A stretch of DNA of 54,943 bases from Clostridiales bacterium UBA1701 (GCA_002320035.1 DCJL01000041.1:1-54943), one strand, 5' to 3'; counted from the first letter of the stretch, positions 16,038-24,878 are shown. Made by a program: numbers and translations. Notes: generated by a model from the sequence alone, not told the origin.

Positions 16038-16388
16038 ATGATACTTTTAAATTATATCGCGTCTTTCTTCCTTATCGCCCTGGGGTTTTACACCATCGTC
16101 ACAAAGTATAATCTGGTCAAGACCGTTATCGGCCTCTGCATCGCGGACTACGGTGTGAATCTGCTGATAATCACGATCGGCTTCAATCCCGGCGGCACCG
16201 CGCCCATCTTTACCTGGAACGAACTGAATCCCCAGTCCTTCTTTGTGGATCCCATTCCTCAGGCGCTGACGCTCACAAGCATCGTCATCGGCGCCTGCGT
16301 TACGGCCATGTCGCTGGCACTGGTCATCAAGCTTGAGGAACAGTATGGCACCCTTGACACCCGGGAGATAAGGAGGCTGAGAGGATGA
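16038..16388 (+). CDS. Na+/H+ antiporter subunit C (MrpC/NuoK-like, MbhG-like)
   Basis: A 116-residue NuoK/MrpC family protein with three helices and the motif DPIPQALTLTSIVIGACVTA (about residues 73-92), diagnostic for MrpC. It is part of the sodium module. It starts after AATGAGGTGAAAAA and its stop overlaps the next ATG by 4 bases. Confidence 0.9.
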   Translation: MILLNYIASFFLIALGFYTIVTKYNLVKTVIGLCIADYGVNLLIITIGFNPGGTAPIFTWNELNPQSFFVDPIPQALTLTSIVIGACVTAMSLALVIKLEEQYGTLDTREIRRLRG

Positions 16389-18304
16389 GTATGCTCAGTT
16401 ATCAGCATTTCCCCATTTATGCCATCATGTCCCTGTTCCTGGGGGCCTTCCTGGTGGTCATGCTGGGCAAAAACCGCGCCGTCAGAAATGCGCTTGCTTT
16501 TATCTCGGTCTCTGCTTCTCTGGGCTTTCTCTTAGCGCTTGTAAAGCGCGTTATGATAGACGGGGAGGTCATCGCCTACTGGATGGGCGGCAGAGTTCCC
16601 GCGGGGGGCTACGCCATTGGTATTGCCCTTGAGGTGGACGCGCTGAGCCTGTTCTTCGGCCTGCTTATAGCCGTGGCCGTGTTTGTTTCCTGCGTGTACT
16701 CCTTCAGCTATATGAGCCATGATGACAATGTGCGGGAGTATTATACCCTCTTCCTCATGCTCGCAGGCGGTGTTATGGGCCTCGTGCTCTCCGGGGATCT
16801 TTTCAACATGTTCATTATGGTGGAAATCCTTACCTTTGCCGCCGTTGCCCTGACGGCTTTCCGCAATACCGCTGCCGGCGCGCTTGAGGCCGCTTTCAAA
16901 TATCTTGTGGTGGGCTGTATGGGCTCCACCTGCATCCTGGTGGGGACGGTCATGCTCTATGCCCAGGCCCACACCCTGAACTTTGCCCAGCTCTCCGCCC
17001 TTATCGCCGGGGACATGAACACGGCTACCAAGGTGGCTTTCGCCCTGCTGTTCATCGGCTTTTCCACAAAGGCTTTCATCGTCCCCTTCCATCCCCTGGC
17101 GGCGGATGCCCACGGCGCGGCTCCCGCATCCATTTCGGTGCTGATATCCGGCGTGCTCACCAAGTCCGGCCTCTACGGCATCATCCGCCTTACCTATTTC
17201 CTGTTCCAGAGCATGGGCTTGGGCTCCATGCAGTTCCTGCTGGTGTTTGTGGGTTCGCTGAGCATGTTTATCTGCGTCACCATGGCGCTGGCCCAGCATG
17301 ACTTCAAGCGGCTGCTGGCTTTCCACAGTATCTCTCAGATCGGCTATGTACTCACAGCCGCCGGGCTCTGCACGGCCATGGGGATCTCCGCCGGCCTCTA
17401 TCACGCCATGAACCATACCATCTTCAAGGGCCTGCTGTTTCTCGCCGCCGGCGCGGTGCTCCATCAGACCGGCACCACCGATCTGGGCAGGCTGGGCGGC
17501 CTCTCCAAACGCATGCCCCATACCACGGTGCTGTTTCTCATAGGCGCCTTTTCCATCAGCGGCATTCCGCCCTTTAACGGGTTTGCCTCCAAGTGGATGA
17601 TCTATCAGGCCACCTATATGAAAGCCGTGGAGAGCGGCAATATAGGCTTCCTGCTTGTGACGATTATCGCTCTTGTGACCAGCGTGCTGACGCTTGCCTC
17701 CTTCGTGAAGGTCAGCCAGTCCGTGTTCTTTGGGCGGCTTCCGGCGGAGTTTGAGAATGTGAAAGAGGTTCCCTTCGGCATGCGCTTCGCTATGGGCATT
17801 TTTGCCCTGCTCTGCGTGGTCACGGGCCTGTTCCCCAATCTGGTCACCAATTATCTCACAAAGCCCGCTGCGGCTGCGGTGTTCAGCGTGGGCAATTACA
17901 TTGATTCCATGATGGGAGCGGGCTATGCTGAAAGCGTCATGGCGGCGCCTCCCGCGGCCCCGGTCATCACCTACACGGAGCTGGGCTGCTGGGATCCCGT
18001 TTCCTGGCTGCTGATCCTGGCCATTGCCCTGCTTGCGGTCACCATTGTGGCGCTGGCCGGGAAGTACGACCGGGTGAGCCTCCGCCCCGCGGCCACAGAT
18101 GCGAAGCATGACCTGTTCTTCGGCGGCGAAGAGAGCGTATACTCTCAGGTAGGCGGCGGAGACCTTTTCTGGGGCTTCAAGCACAACTGGCGGCACTATT
18201 TCGGCTTCATGCATGATCTGCACAGCGGCATTGTCAACGATTACGCCCTCTGGGCGTTGGTCGCTCTGGCGCTGGCGCTGCTCTTCTCGCTGATCGTTCT
18301 TTAA
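16385..18304 (+). CDS. Proton-translocating antiporter subunit, MrpD/MbhH-like with MbhI-like C-terminal extension
   Basis: A 639-residue NuoL/M/N-type antiporter subunit. The proton-conducting domain spans about residues 100-420, with conserved segments FNMFIMVEILTFAAVAL and FIVPFHPLAADAHGAAPAS. Typical MrpD/MbhH proteins are about 500 residues. The extra C-terminal part (about 530-639) has one TM helix, a hydrophilic amphipathic stretch with LFFGGEESVYSQ, and a final TM helix. This resembles the separate MbhI subunit that bridges the hydrogenase and antiporter modules, so a fusion is likely. It is followed by AAGGAGG and the NuoH-like gene. Confidence 0.88.
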   Translation: MSMLSYQHFPIYAIMSLFLGAFLVVMLGKNRAVRNALAFISVSASLGFLLALVKRVMIDGEVIAYWMGGRVPAGGYAIGIALEVDALSLFFGLLIAVAVFVSCVYSFSYMSHDDNVREYYTLFLMLAGGVMGLVLSGDLFNMFIMVEILTFAAVALTAFRNTAAGALEAAFKYLVVGCMGSTCILVGTVMLYAQAHTLNFAQLSALIAGDMNTATKVAFALLFIGFSTKAFIVPFHPLAADAHGAAPASISVLISGVLTKSGLYGIIRLTYFLFQSMGLGSMQFLLVFVGSLSMFICVTMALAQHDFKRLLAFHSISQIGYVLTAAGLCTAMGISAGLYHAMNHTIFKGLLFLAAGAVLHQTGTTDLGRLGGLSKRMPHTTVLFLIGAFSISGIPPFNGFASKWMIYQATYMKAVESGNIGFLLVTIIALVTSVLTLASFVKVSQSVFFGRLPAEFENVKEVPFGMRFAMGIFALLCVVTGLFPNLVTNYLTKPAAAAVFSVGNYIDSMMGAGYAESVMAAPPAAPVITYTELGCWDPVSWLLILAIALLAVTIVALAGKYDRVSLRPAATDAKHDLFFGGEESVYSQVGGGDLFWGFKHNWRHYFGFMHDLHSGIVNDYALWALVALALALLFSLIVL

Positions 18305-18317
18305 GGAGGTGGGAGTA

Positions 18318-19343
18318 ATGAGTATCATTTTGAGCGCGCTCCAGTATCTGGGCTATATCCTTATTTTCCCCGGCTTCCTGTTCTGTTTTCTGGGCGGCAT
18401 GCTGCTGTGCGGCATCGACCGGAAGATAGTCGCCAAAATGCAGAAGCGAGTTGGGCCTCCCGTGCTCCAGCCGTTCTATGACTTCTTCAAGCTCTGCGGC
18501 AAGGAGACCATTGTCCCCGCCGCCGCGGCGAAAACCACCTTCCTCATGGCTCCGCTGGTGGGGCTGGCGGCCCTGGTGGTTATACAGCTTTTTATCCCCG
18601 TGTTTCATTTCAGCGCCTTTTCCGGCATGGCGGATATCATCGTCATTCTCTATCTGCTGCTCATCCCTGCCCTGTCCATTATCATCGGCGGCGCAGCCTC
18701 CGGCTCTCCCTATGCCGGCGTGGGCCTCTCCCGCGAGATGGTCACGGTTATCGCCTGCGAGCTGCCCCTGGTTCTGGTGCTGCTGGCGGTTGCCAAAACC
18801 GTGGGTAGCGCGCTGGGCACCGGGCTCTGCTTCTCGCTGACGGAGATTGCGGCCTATCAGGCCGCAAACGGCAGCCTGATCCTCAGGGCCAGCATGATCC
18901 CCGCCGCGCTTGCCTTCCTGCTGGTGATTCCCGGCGAGACCGGAAATCATCCCTTCGACGCGGCTGAGGCTGAGACGGAGATCTGCGAGGGCATGTTGGC
19001 CGAGTATAGCGGGCCGCCCCTTGCAGTGTATAAGCTGAGCCACGCCATAAAAATGCTCACCCTCACAAGCCTTTTCGTGGCGCTGTTTCTGGGCGGCATA
19101 GGCGGAAAAATTGTAAATATCCTTGCGCTTCTGGGGCTTACGGGCGGCGCGGCCGGCGCACTGGGGGTGCTGCTGGGCGCGGTGGTGCTGTTCCTGCTCT
19201 GCGCGCTTATCACCATCGTCTGCATCTCCCTTGTCCACGCCGCCACCGCCAGGCTCAAGATAGAGCAGATATTCAAGTATTACTGGACCGTCGTCTCCGC
19301 CCTGGCCCTGATGAGCCTGGTGCTGGCCTGGTACGGTCTATAA
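18318..19343 (+). CDS. NuoH-like (respiratory complex I subunit 1) hydrogenase membrane subunit, MbhM-like
   Basis: A 341-residue, about 8-TM protein of the NuoH/HycD/MbhM family, the anchor that connects the catalytic arm to the ion channels. Family motifs are RVGPPVLQPFYDFFKL (about residues 37-52) and GETGNHPFDAAEAETEICEG (about 210-229). The start is ATG 18318, 8 bases after AAGGAGG; a GTG nine bases upstream would overlap the ribosome-binding site. It lies between the antiporter subunits and the electron-transfer subunits. Confidence 0.93.
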   Translation: MSIILSALQYLGYILIFPGFLFCFLGGMLLCGIDRKIVAKMQKRVGPPVLQPFYDFFKLCGKETIVPAAAAKTTFLMAPLVGLAALVVIQLFIPVFHFSAFSGMADIIVILYLLLIPALSIIIGGAASGSPYAGVGLSREMVTVIACELPLVLVLLAVAKTVGSALGTGLCFSLTEIAAYQAANGSLILRASMIPAALAFLLVIPGETGNHPFDAAEAETEICEGMLAEYSGPPLAVYKLSHAIKMLTLTSLFVALFLGGIGGKIVNILALLGLTGGAAGALGVLLGAVVLFLLCALITIVCISLVHAATARLKIEQIFKYYWTVVSALALMSLVLAWYGL

Positions 19344-19355
19344 GGAGGGGCGAAG

Positions 19356-19793
19356 ATGTTTAAAAAACTGATTGCGGAAAGCGCCGCCAAATCCCCCTGG
19401 CTGTTCCATATAAATGCCGGCTCCTGCAACGGCTGCGACATTGAGCTTGTCTCCGTGCTCACCCCCCGCTACGACGCGGAGCGGCTGGGCTTCAAGCTGG
19501 CCGGCAGCCCCCGGCACGCGGACATCGTGGTGGTCACCGGCCCCGTTACCACCCAGTCCCTGCCCAGGGTCCTGAGAGCCATCTCCCAGGTCCCCGAGCC
19601 CCGCTGTATAGTCACCATGGGCTCCTGCCCCCAGTCCGGCAACGTGTTCAGAGGCAGCTATTCCGTGGCCGGCCCCCTGAGCAAGTATGTCCATGTGGAT
19701 GTGGATGTGGCCGGCTGCGCGCCGAAGCCCGAGGCCGTCATCGACGGCCTGGCCCTTGCCACAAAAATTCTCAAGGAAAAGAGGGGGCGCTGA
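19356..19793 (+). CDS. [NiFe] hydrogenase small subunit, group 4 (NuoB/MbhJ-like)
   Basis: A 145-residue NuoB-family protein holding the single proximal [4Fe-4S] cluster next to the NiFe site. The four ligands are Cys24 and Cys27 (NAGSCNGCDIE), Cys91 (MGSCPQSG) and Cys121 (AGCAPKPE). The short length without distal clusters is typical of group 4. It is preceded by AAGGAGGGG and followed within 2 bases by the ferredoxin subunit, which feeds it electrons. Confidence 0.95.
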   Translation: MFKKLIAESAAKSPWLFHINAGSCNGCDIELVSVLTPRYDAERLGFKLAGSPRHADIVVVTGPVTTQSLPRVLRAISQVPEPRCIVTMGSCPQSGNVFRGSYSVAGPLSKYVHVDVDVAGCAPKPEAVIDGLALATKILKEKRGR

Positions 19794-19794
19794 T

Positions 19795-20433
19795 ATGGAT
19801 TTCCCGTTTATAAAAGAGGCCATAAGCCAGCTTTTCAGCAAGAGCAGCTGTGCCATGTACCCGGCGGCTGAGAGTCCCGCGGCTCCCAATTACCGCGGCC
19901 GCATCGTCTACCATCCGGACCGCTGCATCGCCTGCGGCATGTGTGAACGGGTCTGCTCCGGCAATGCGATCACCCGCAGAGTCGAAAAAACCGACGAGGG
20001 AGACAAAATTACCCTCACCTTTAATCTGGGCTCCTGCACCTTCTGCGCTACCTGTGCGGATTTTTGCTCCCGAAATGCCATCGAGTTCACCGGGGACTAC
20101 CATATGGTGGCGACAAAGGAGGAGGATCTGCTTGTAAGCGGCAGCTTCATCAAGAAGCCCCCCGCGAAAAAGCCCGCCCCCGCCGCAAAGCCCCAGGCGG
20201 CACCCGCGGAAGCGCCGAAAGAAACGCCCGCCTGCGCCGTCGTCCCCAGGGAGGATGGAAAGCCCGTCAGCGACCCGTCCAAATGCGTCTACTGCACCCT
20301 CTGTGCAAAAAAATGCCCCGCCGGGGCCATAGAGGTGGACAGAGCCGCAAAGACCTGGGCTCTGGACGAGGAAAAATGCGTCGCCTGCGGCACCTGCGCT
20401 GAGGTCTGTCCAAAAAAGTGCATCATTATGTAA
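19795..20433 (+). CDS. Polyferredoxin-type hydrogenase subunit with four [4Fe-4S] clusters (MbhN/NuoI-like plus extra ferredoxin domain)
   Basis: A 212-residue electron-entry subunit. An NuoI/MbhN-like domain holds two CxxCxxCxxxC motifs (CIACGMCERVC, then CTFCATCADFC). An Ala/Pro/Lys-rich linker (about residues 118-145) leads to a second 2[4Fe-4S] domain (CVYCTLCAKKC and CVACGTCAEVC). Standard MbhN/EchF proteins have only the first pair. The ATG at 19795 is 1 base after the small-subunit stop; the upstream extension in this frame is non-coding. It is the last gene of the operon, followed by a strong terminator. Confidence 0.92.
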   Translation: MDFPFIKEAISQLFSKSSCAMYPAAESPAAPNYRGRIVYHPDRCIACGMCERVCSGNAITRRVEKTDEGDKITLTFNLGSCTFCATCADFCSRNAIEFTGDYHMVATKEEDLLVSGSFIKKPPAKKPAPAAKPQAAPAEAPKETPACAVVPREDGKPVSDPSKCVYCTLCAKKCPAGAIEVDRAAKTWALDEEKCVACGTCAEVCPKKCIIM

Positions 20434-20437
20434 CAGC

Positions 20438-20475
20438 ATAAGAAAAGAACCACCAAAAGGCGGTTCTTTTCTTAT
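20438..20475. terminator. Bidirectional terminator between hydrogenase operon and dapF
   Basis: A long near-perfect stem (ATAAGAAAAGAACC with GGTTCTTTTCTTAT, interrupted by one mismatch near the loop) sits between the convergent ferredoxin-subunit and dapF genes. A/T-rich flanks suit both directions. Confidence 0.9.
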
Positions 20476-20480
20476 GGTTT

Positions 20481-21311
20481 TCATGGCTGAATTTCCAAAT
20501 CCTCGTCGAGAATTTCTCCCTCGCAGACCAGATTGGTGGGGCCGGACAGAAAAAGCGCGGAGGGTTCGGGGACAACGCGAAGCTCTCCGCCGTCGGTCAG
20601 GACGCGGATCTCTTTGCCGGACAGGTGGCCCAGCATGCTCAGGGCCAGGGCGGAAGAGCCGCAGCCAGTGCCGCAGGCCAAGGTAAAATCCTCCACACCC
20701 CGCTCATAGGTGAGCACTTTTATGGCGCGGTCACCCAGCTTTTTCACAAAATTCACGTTGGCCCCCTTGGGAAAGGCAGGGGAGAAGCGCAGGGCTTTGC
20801 CCAGCGCCCGGAGGCTCTCCCGGTCGAAAGGAGCCCCTTCATCCAGAAGCAGCACCGCATGGGGCAGGCCTGGGGCGCCCAGCTCGATATAAGCGCAGTC
20901 ATGATCCCGGCCCAGAGCCGGGGCGGCGCGGTGCAGGTCTATGATCTCGGGCCGGTTGAGGCAGACCTGATAGATCCGCTTTGAAAGCCGCCGCCCGGTG
21001 ACAAGCCCGGCGGTGGTCTCGATGCGCTGAATCTCGCCGGCAAGGCCCTTTTCAAAGCCGTAGCGGGCGACGCACCGGGCCCCGTTGCCGCACATTTCCC
21101 CAAGGCTGCCGTCGGCATTATAGAAAAGCATGGCATAGTCCCCGCCGTTTTTTGCCGCTGTGACCGCCATAAGCCCGTCCGCGCCCAAAGAGGTGTGGGC
21201 AGCGCATAGCTTGCGGGCAAGCGCGGGAAGGCTGGCCGGAGGTATATTTTCCCGCATAATGTCGATGATAATAAAGTCGTTCCCGGCCCCGTGCATCTTT
21301 GTAAAGCGCAT
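20481..21311 (-). CDS. dapF: Diaminopimelate epimerase
   Basis: A 276-residue enzyme converting LL- to meso-diaminopimelate for lysine and peptidoglycan synthesis. The two catalytic cysteines lie in GEMCGNGARC (about residue 75) and LACGTGCGSSA (about residue 220). The frame is open further upstream, but the family N-terminus MRFTKMHGAGNDF begins at 21311, preceded by GGAGAAAAGGAA. It lies 20 bases after the pyrophosphatase gene and is probably co-transcribed with it. Confidence 0.96.
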   Translation of the reverse strand: MRFTKMHGAGNDFIIIDIMRENIPPASLPALARKLCAAHTSLGADGLMAVTAAKNGGDYAMLFYNADGSLGEMCGNGARCVARYGFEKGLAGEIQRIETTAGLVTGRRLSKRIYQVCLNRPEIIDLHRAAPALGRDHDCAYIELGAPGLPHAVLLLDEGAPFDRESLRALGKALRFSPAFPKGANVNFVKKLGDRAIKVLTYERGVEDFTLACGTGCGSSALALSMLGHLSGKEIRVLTDGGELRVVPEPSALFLSGPTNLVCEGEILDEDLEIQP

Positions 21312-21330
21312 GTTCCTTTTCTCCAAAAAA

Positions 21331-22944
21331 TCAGCCCCAGAGAGCGGTAAGCATGGGAATGATCTGCTTCTTGCGGGACATAACGCCCCGGAGAAACACA
21401 TGATTCTCCTTGGGGACCACATTAAAGGCCTGAGAGATCACATCGTCGCTGCCCACATAGAACAGATGGGAGCCTTCCAGAAGCACATCGGTCACCATGA
21501 GGATAACAATGTCGTATTCCTGCTGCTCCTTAAGTTTTTTCATCATTTCGATAAACTCATCCCGCCGGGAGATGAGGTGGCTGGAGTCCACGCAGGTTAT
21601 CTGGCTGACGCCGATGTTCTGCTCGGAAATATGGAACTGCTTATAGTCGGTCCTGAAAAGCTCCTCGGCGCTCTTATCGTCCGCCCCGGTGACGGAGAAG
21701 AGCTCCTTGCCCAGATCCTCCAGAGATACCCGGGCGATTCTGGCAAGCCGCTCGGCCATGGCGATGTCTTTCTTGGTGCAGGTGGGGGATTTGAACATGA
21801 CCGTGTCGGACAGAATGGCCGCCGCCATGAGCCCCGCCATCTTGGGAGAGGGCATGACGCCGTGCTCCTGATACATGGCGGTTATAATGGTGTTGGTACT
21901 GCCCACGGGCTCATTTCTGACGCAGATGGGCTGCTTTGTCTGAATGTCAGCCAGGCGGTGATGGTCTATTATTTCCATGATCTCCGCCTGATCCAGCCCG
22001 GAAACGGACTGGGCCGCCTCGTTATGATCCACCAGCACAATCCGCTTGCGCCGGGGGCGGAGCAGATGAAAGCGGGACAGGGTGCCCACAACATGCTCGT
22101 TCTCATCCAGCACCGGGTAGCTCCGGTAGCGGCTTTTCAGCAGCAGTTCCTTGACGTCGTCGATGTAGTCGGACAGGTGAAAGCTGATAATATTATTTGT
22201 TTCGCACACTCTGGTGACGGGAATGGCCTGATAGATGATCCTGGCTGCCCGGCGGGCGTCCAGAGGGGTGGAGATGATGCAGGTCTGGGCGCTGCTCTCG
22301 GCCCAGCGGGGGGCGATCTCCGTCTGACAGAGGATAAGGCAGCCTACGCCGCTGTCAAGGGCCCGGTCGATCAGCTCCGGCTGGCTGCCGCAGATGAGGA
22401 TGCTGTCCCGGCTGAGCATGGCCGGGTCTTCATAGGTTTGCGGCAGGGCGATGAACACATCGCCGGAAATGGTGCTGGCAAGGCTGCTGTATTCATTTAC
22501 GAGCTGCCCCTCCAGCACACTCAGAAGGTTGAAGACAGGCAGCTCGTCAATGCGGCTGCCGTAAATGGTCTGCATTTCAAAGGAGGCGATATCCCCGGCG
22601 GACAGCATTCCGTAGAGAGTGCCGTCGTCGTTGAGGATGGGCATGGTGGCGATCTTGTCATCCCGCATGGTGCGCCAGGCGAGATCCATGGTGACGGAGC
22701 GGTTGAGCTCTGTGGGCCGGTCAAAGTCCAGGTCGCCCACCTGGGTGCGCATGTTTTTAATCAGCATGGGCGGCTCAAAGCCGAAGCGGTCAAGCATATT
22801 CTGGGTCTCGTCGTTTATTCCGCCTATGCGGACGGCCTTATATTCTCTGTCTCCCAGAGCGTTGCGCAGGTTTGCGTAGGCCATGGCGGCTACGATGGAA
22901 TCGGTGTCGGGATTGCGGTGCCCGGTGACATATATCTCGTTCAT
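21331..22944 (-). CDS. Manganese-dependent inorganic pyrophosphatase with CBS and DRTGG domains (family II)
   Basis: A 537-residue family II pyrophosphatase. The DHH catalytic domain is split: TGHRNPDTDSI (residues 7-17) at the N-terminus, then a regulatory insert with CBS - DRTGG - CBS (about 70-300), then VDHNEAA, DHHRLAD and the DHHA2 domain with SRRDEF and SRKKQII. CBS-PPases of this type are regulated by adenine nucleotides, and the DRTGG domain is linked to diadenosine polyphosphates. It is complete and expressed from a near-consensus promoter at 22978-23006. Confidence 0.95.
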   Translation of the reverse strand: MNEIYVTGHRNPDTDSIVAAMAYANLRNALGDREYKAVRIGGINDETQNMLDRFGFEPPMLIKNMRTQVGDLDFDRPTELNRSVTMDLAWRTMRDDKIATMPILNDDGTLYGMLSAGDIASFEMQTIYGSRIDELPVFNLLSVLEGQLVNEYSSLASTISGDVFIALPQTYEDPAMLSRDSILICGSQPELIDRALDSGVGCLILCQTEIAPRWAESSAQTCIISTPLDARRAARIIYQAIPVTRVCETNNIISFHLSDYIDDVKELLLKSRYRSYPVLDENEHVVGTLSRFHLLRPRRKRIVLVDHNEAAQSVSGLDQAEIMEIIDHHRLADIQTKQPICVRNEPVGSTNTIITAMYQEHGVMPSPKMAGLMAAAILSDTVMFKSPTCTKKDIAMAERLARIARVSLEDLGKELFSVTGADDKSAEELFRTDYKQFHISEQNIGVSQITCVDSSHLISRRDEFIEMMKKLKEQQEYDIVILMVTDVLLEGSHLFYVGSDDVISQAFNVVPKENHVFLRGVMSRKKQIIPMLTALWG

Positions 22945-22977
22945 TTGGTTTACCCCGTAATAAAAGTTAATGAAACA

Positions 22978-23006
22978 ATTATATGTAATCCAAGCTTTAA
23001 TTTCAA
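22978..23006 (-). promoter_or_regulatory. Sigma-A promoter of the pyrophosphatase-dapF unit
   Basis: On the minus strand TTGAAA (23001-23006), a 17-base spacer and TATAAT (22978-22983) form a near-consensus promoter ending 34 bases before the pyrophosphatase start codon. Confidence 0.8.
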
Positions 23007-23079
23007 GATGTTTTTCCTCCTTTTCATATGAACAAGGTTATGATACAATCAAGAAAAACGCCGGGAGGGCCAAAAAACT

Positions 23080-24813
23080 GTGAAAAAAATAATTACCGGG
23101 CTTGTGGCCGCCGTCCTTGCCCTGGCGCTGCTTTGCGGCTGCGGGGAGAGCGGAAATATGGGGAGGAGCCTTGCCAAAGCCTTCGAGCCGGAGGCACGGG
23201 CAGGGAAAAGTGCGGAGTTTCAGGATATTGAATATGTAAGGCCCGGCACCGAGGGCCTTGAGGCCCTTCTTTCGGAGCTGGATGCGGCCCTTCAACGCGG
23301 CAGCCTGAACAAGGTCATGGCGCTGCTGGATAAATGCTACGGAGAGTATTATAATTTTTATACCATGTATAATCTGGCCGATATTCGCGCCTGCCAGGAT
23401 ATGAAGGACGAGTATTACGCGGCGGAGTACGCCTGGTGCGATGATAATTTTTCCCGCATGGGCAAATTGATGGAGGAAATGTTCTATGCCTGCGCCGAAT
23501 CGGAACTTGCGGGGAAGCTGGAGGAGCAGTATTTCTGGCCGGGATTTGCGGCCGATTACGCGGATAAGAGCAAGGCTGTCTACAGCGGGGAAATTCTGGA
23601 GCTGATGAGCCGGGAAAGCGCCCTGCTTGCGGAATACCGGGCCCTTACCGCCAGCCCCACCATTCAGGGGGACGGCCTTGAGGTGGACTATTACAGCTAT
23701 ATCGAGGATCTCTACGAGGAGGATTACAGCGAGGCCCTGCTGCAGTATTACCGCAAGTATAACGGGGAATTGTCCCGGATATATATAGAGCTCGTGAAGC
23801 TGCGCCGGGAGCTGGCGGAAAAGCTGGGCTATGACAGCTATGAGCAGATGCAGTATTATTATTACTTCGAGCGGGATTACAGCCCGGAAGAGGCGGCAGG
23901 CTATATAGCGGATATAAAGGAGCACATGGTACCGCTGTATAAGGAGGTCATGGCCGGGGACCCCTATGCCGGCGTGCGCTATAACGAGCTCAGCGAGGAG
24001 GGGCTTATGCAGGTCCTGGGCTCCGCTGCCGTCTCCCTGGGCGGGGAGATAGGGGAGGCCTGGAGCTTCATGGAAAGCGGAGGCTTTTATGATGTGCGCG
24101 TCAGCCCGCAGAAAGCCTCCATGTCTTTCCAGACCTATCTCAGCGACTATGAGGCGCCCTTCCTTTTCCTGGATGCCTATGGGGATACGGAGGATATCCT
24201 GAGCCTCTCCCATGAGTTCGGCCATTATGTGGACGCCTATGTGAATTACGACGCTTATGAGACGATTGATGTGTCCGAGTGCTTCTCCCAAGGAATGGAA
24301 TACCTGCTGCTCTCCCGCTATGATGGGGTCCTCAGCGAGGAGGAGCTGGATAATCTTTACCGGCTGAAAATGCTGGATACCCTGGAGCTCTATGTGCAGC
24401 AGGCCTCTTTCGCGGAATTTGAGAGCATTGTCTACTCCACGGAACCGGAAAAACTCAGCGCCGAGTTTCTCAATGGGCTGTCGCTGTCTCTGGCGAAAGA
24501 CTACGGTTATTACGACGGGGAGAGCGAGGAATATTATGCCCTGAGCTGGACGGACGTCGTGCACTTCTTTGAGCTGCCCTTTTATATCATCAGCTACCCC
24601 GTCTCAAACGATGTGGCCATGCAGATATACGAGCTGGAGCAGCGGGAAGAGGGGCTGGGCCTGTCCAAATATCTGGAGATTCTACCCCGGGACTATGAGG
24701 GCCTTATTGACACCGTCACCGCAGGCGGCCTTTCCAGCCCCTTTGAGCCAGGACGGGTGGAGAAAGCCGTGGACGACCTGAGCCGCCTGCTGACTTTGCC
24801 CCGCGCCGCCTGA
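23080..24813 (+). CDS. M3-type zinc metallopeptidase lipoprotein (oligoendopeptidase-like)
   Basis: A 577-residue predicted exported peptidase. An N-terminal signal (MKKIITGLVAAVLALALLC) ends in a lipobox-like LCGC with Cys21, so it is probably membrane-anchored. The zinc motif HEFGH lies at residues 378-382 and the third-ligand region VSECFSQGMEY follows about 28 residues later, as in M3 oligoendopeptidases. It starts at GTG 23080 after GGGAGGG. The sequence is rich in Tyr and acidic residues. Exported M3 enzymes are less common than cytosolic PepF; the substrate is unknown. It is a single-gene unit ending at 24848-24875. Confidence 0.85.
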   Translation: MKKIITGLVAAVLALALLCGCGESGNMGRSLAKAFEPEARAGKSAEFQDIEYVRPGTEGLEALLSELDAALQRGSLNKVMALLDKCYGEYYNFYTMYNLADIRACQDMKDEYYAAEYAWCDDNFSRMGKLMEEMFYACAESELAGKLEEQYFWPGFAADYADKSKAVYSGEILELMSRESALLAEYRALTASPTIQGDGLEVDYYSYIEDLYEEDYSEALLQYYRKYNGELSRIYIELVKLRRELAEKLGYDSYEQMQYYYYFERDYSPEEAAGYIADIKEHMVPLYKEVMAGDPYAGVRYNELSEEGLMQVLGSAAVSLGGEIGEAWSFMESGGFYDVRVSPQKASMSFQTYLSDYEAPFLFLDAYGDTEDILSLSHEFGHYVDAYVNYDAYETIDVSECFSQGMEYLLLSRYDGVLSEEELDNLYRLKMLDTLELYVQQASFAEFESIVYSTEPEKLSAEFLNGLSLSLAKDYGYYDGESEEYYALSWTDVVHFFELPFYIISYPVSNDVAMQIYELEQREEGLGLSKYLEILPRDYEGLIDTVTAGGLSSPFEPGRVEKAVDDLSRLLTLPRAA

Positions 24814-24847
24814 GCTCGGAGGGCGCAAAACAGAATATTAAAAAAAT

Positions 24848-24875
24848 AAATCCCCTGATTTCAATCAGGGGATTT
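24848..24875. terminator. Bidirectional terminator between the peptidase and ABC transporter genes
   Basis: AAATCCCCTGA pairs with TCAGGGGATTT around a small loop, between convergent genes, with A-rich and T-rich flanks. Confidence 0.9.
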
Positions 24876-24878
24876 GTC

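Noticed and set aside
16532..18328. 598-codon minus-strand ORF opposite the MrpD-like gene
   Set aside because: Low-complexity His/Gln/Gly/Glu translation, a shadow of the antiporter subunit reading frame.
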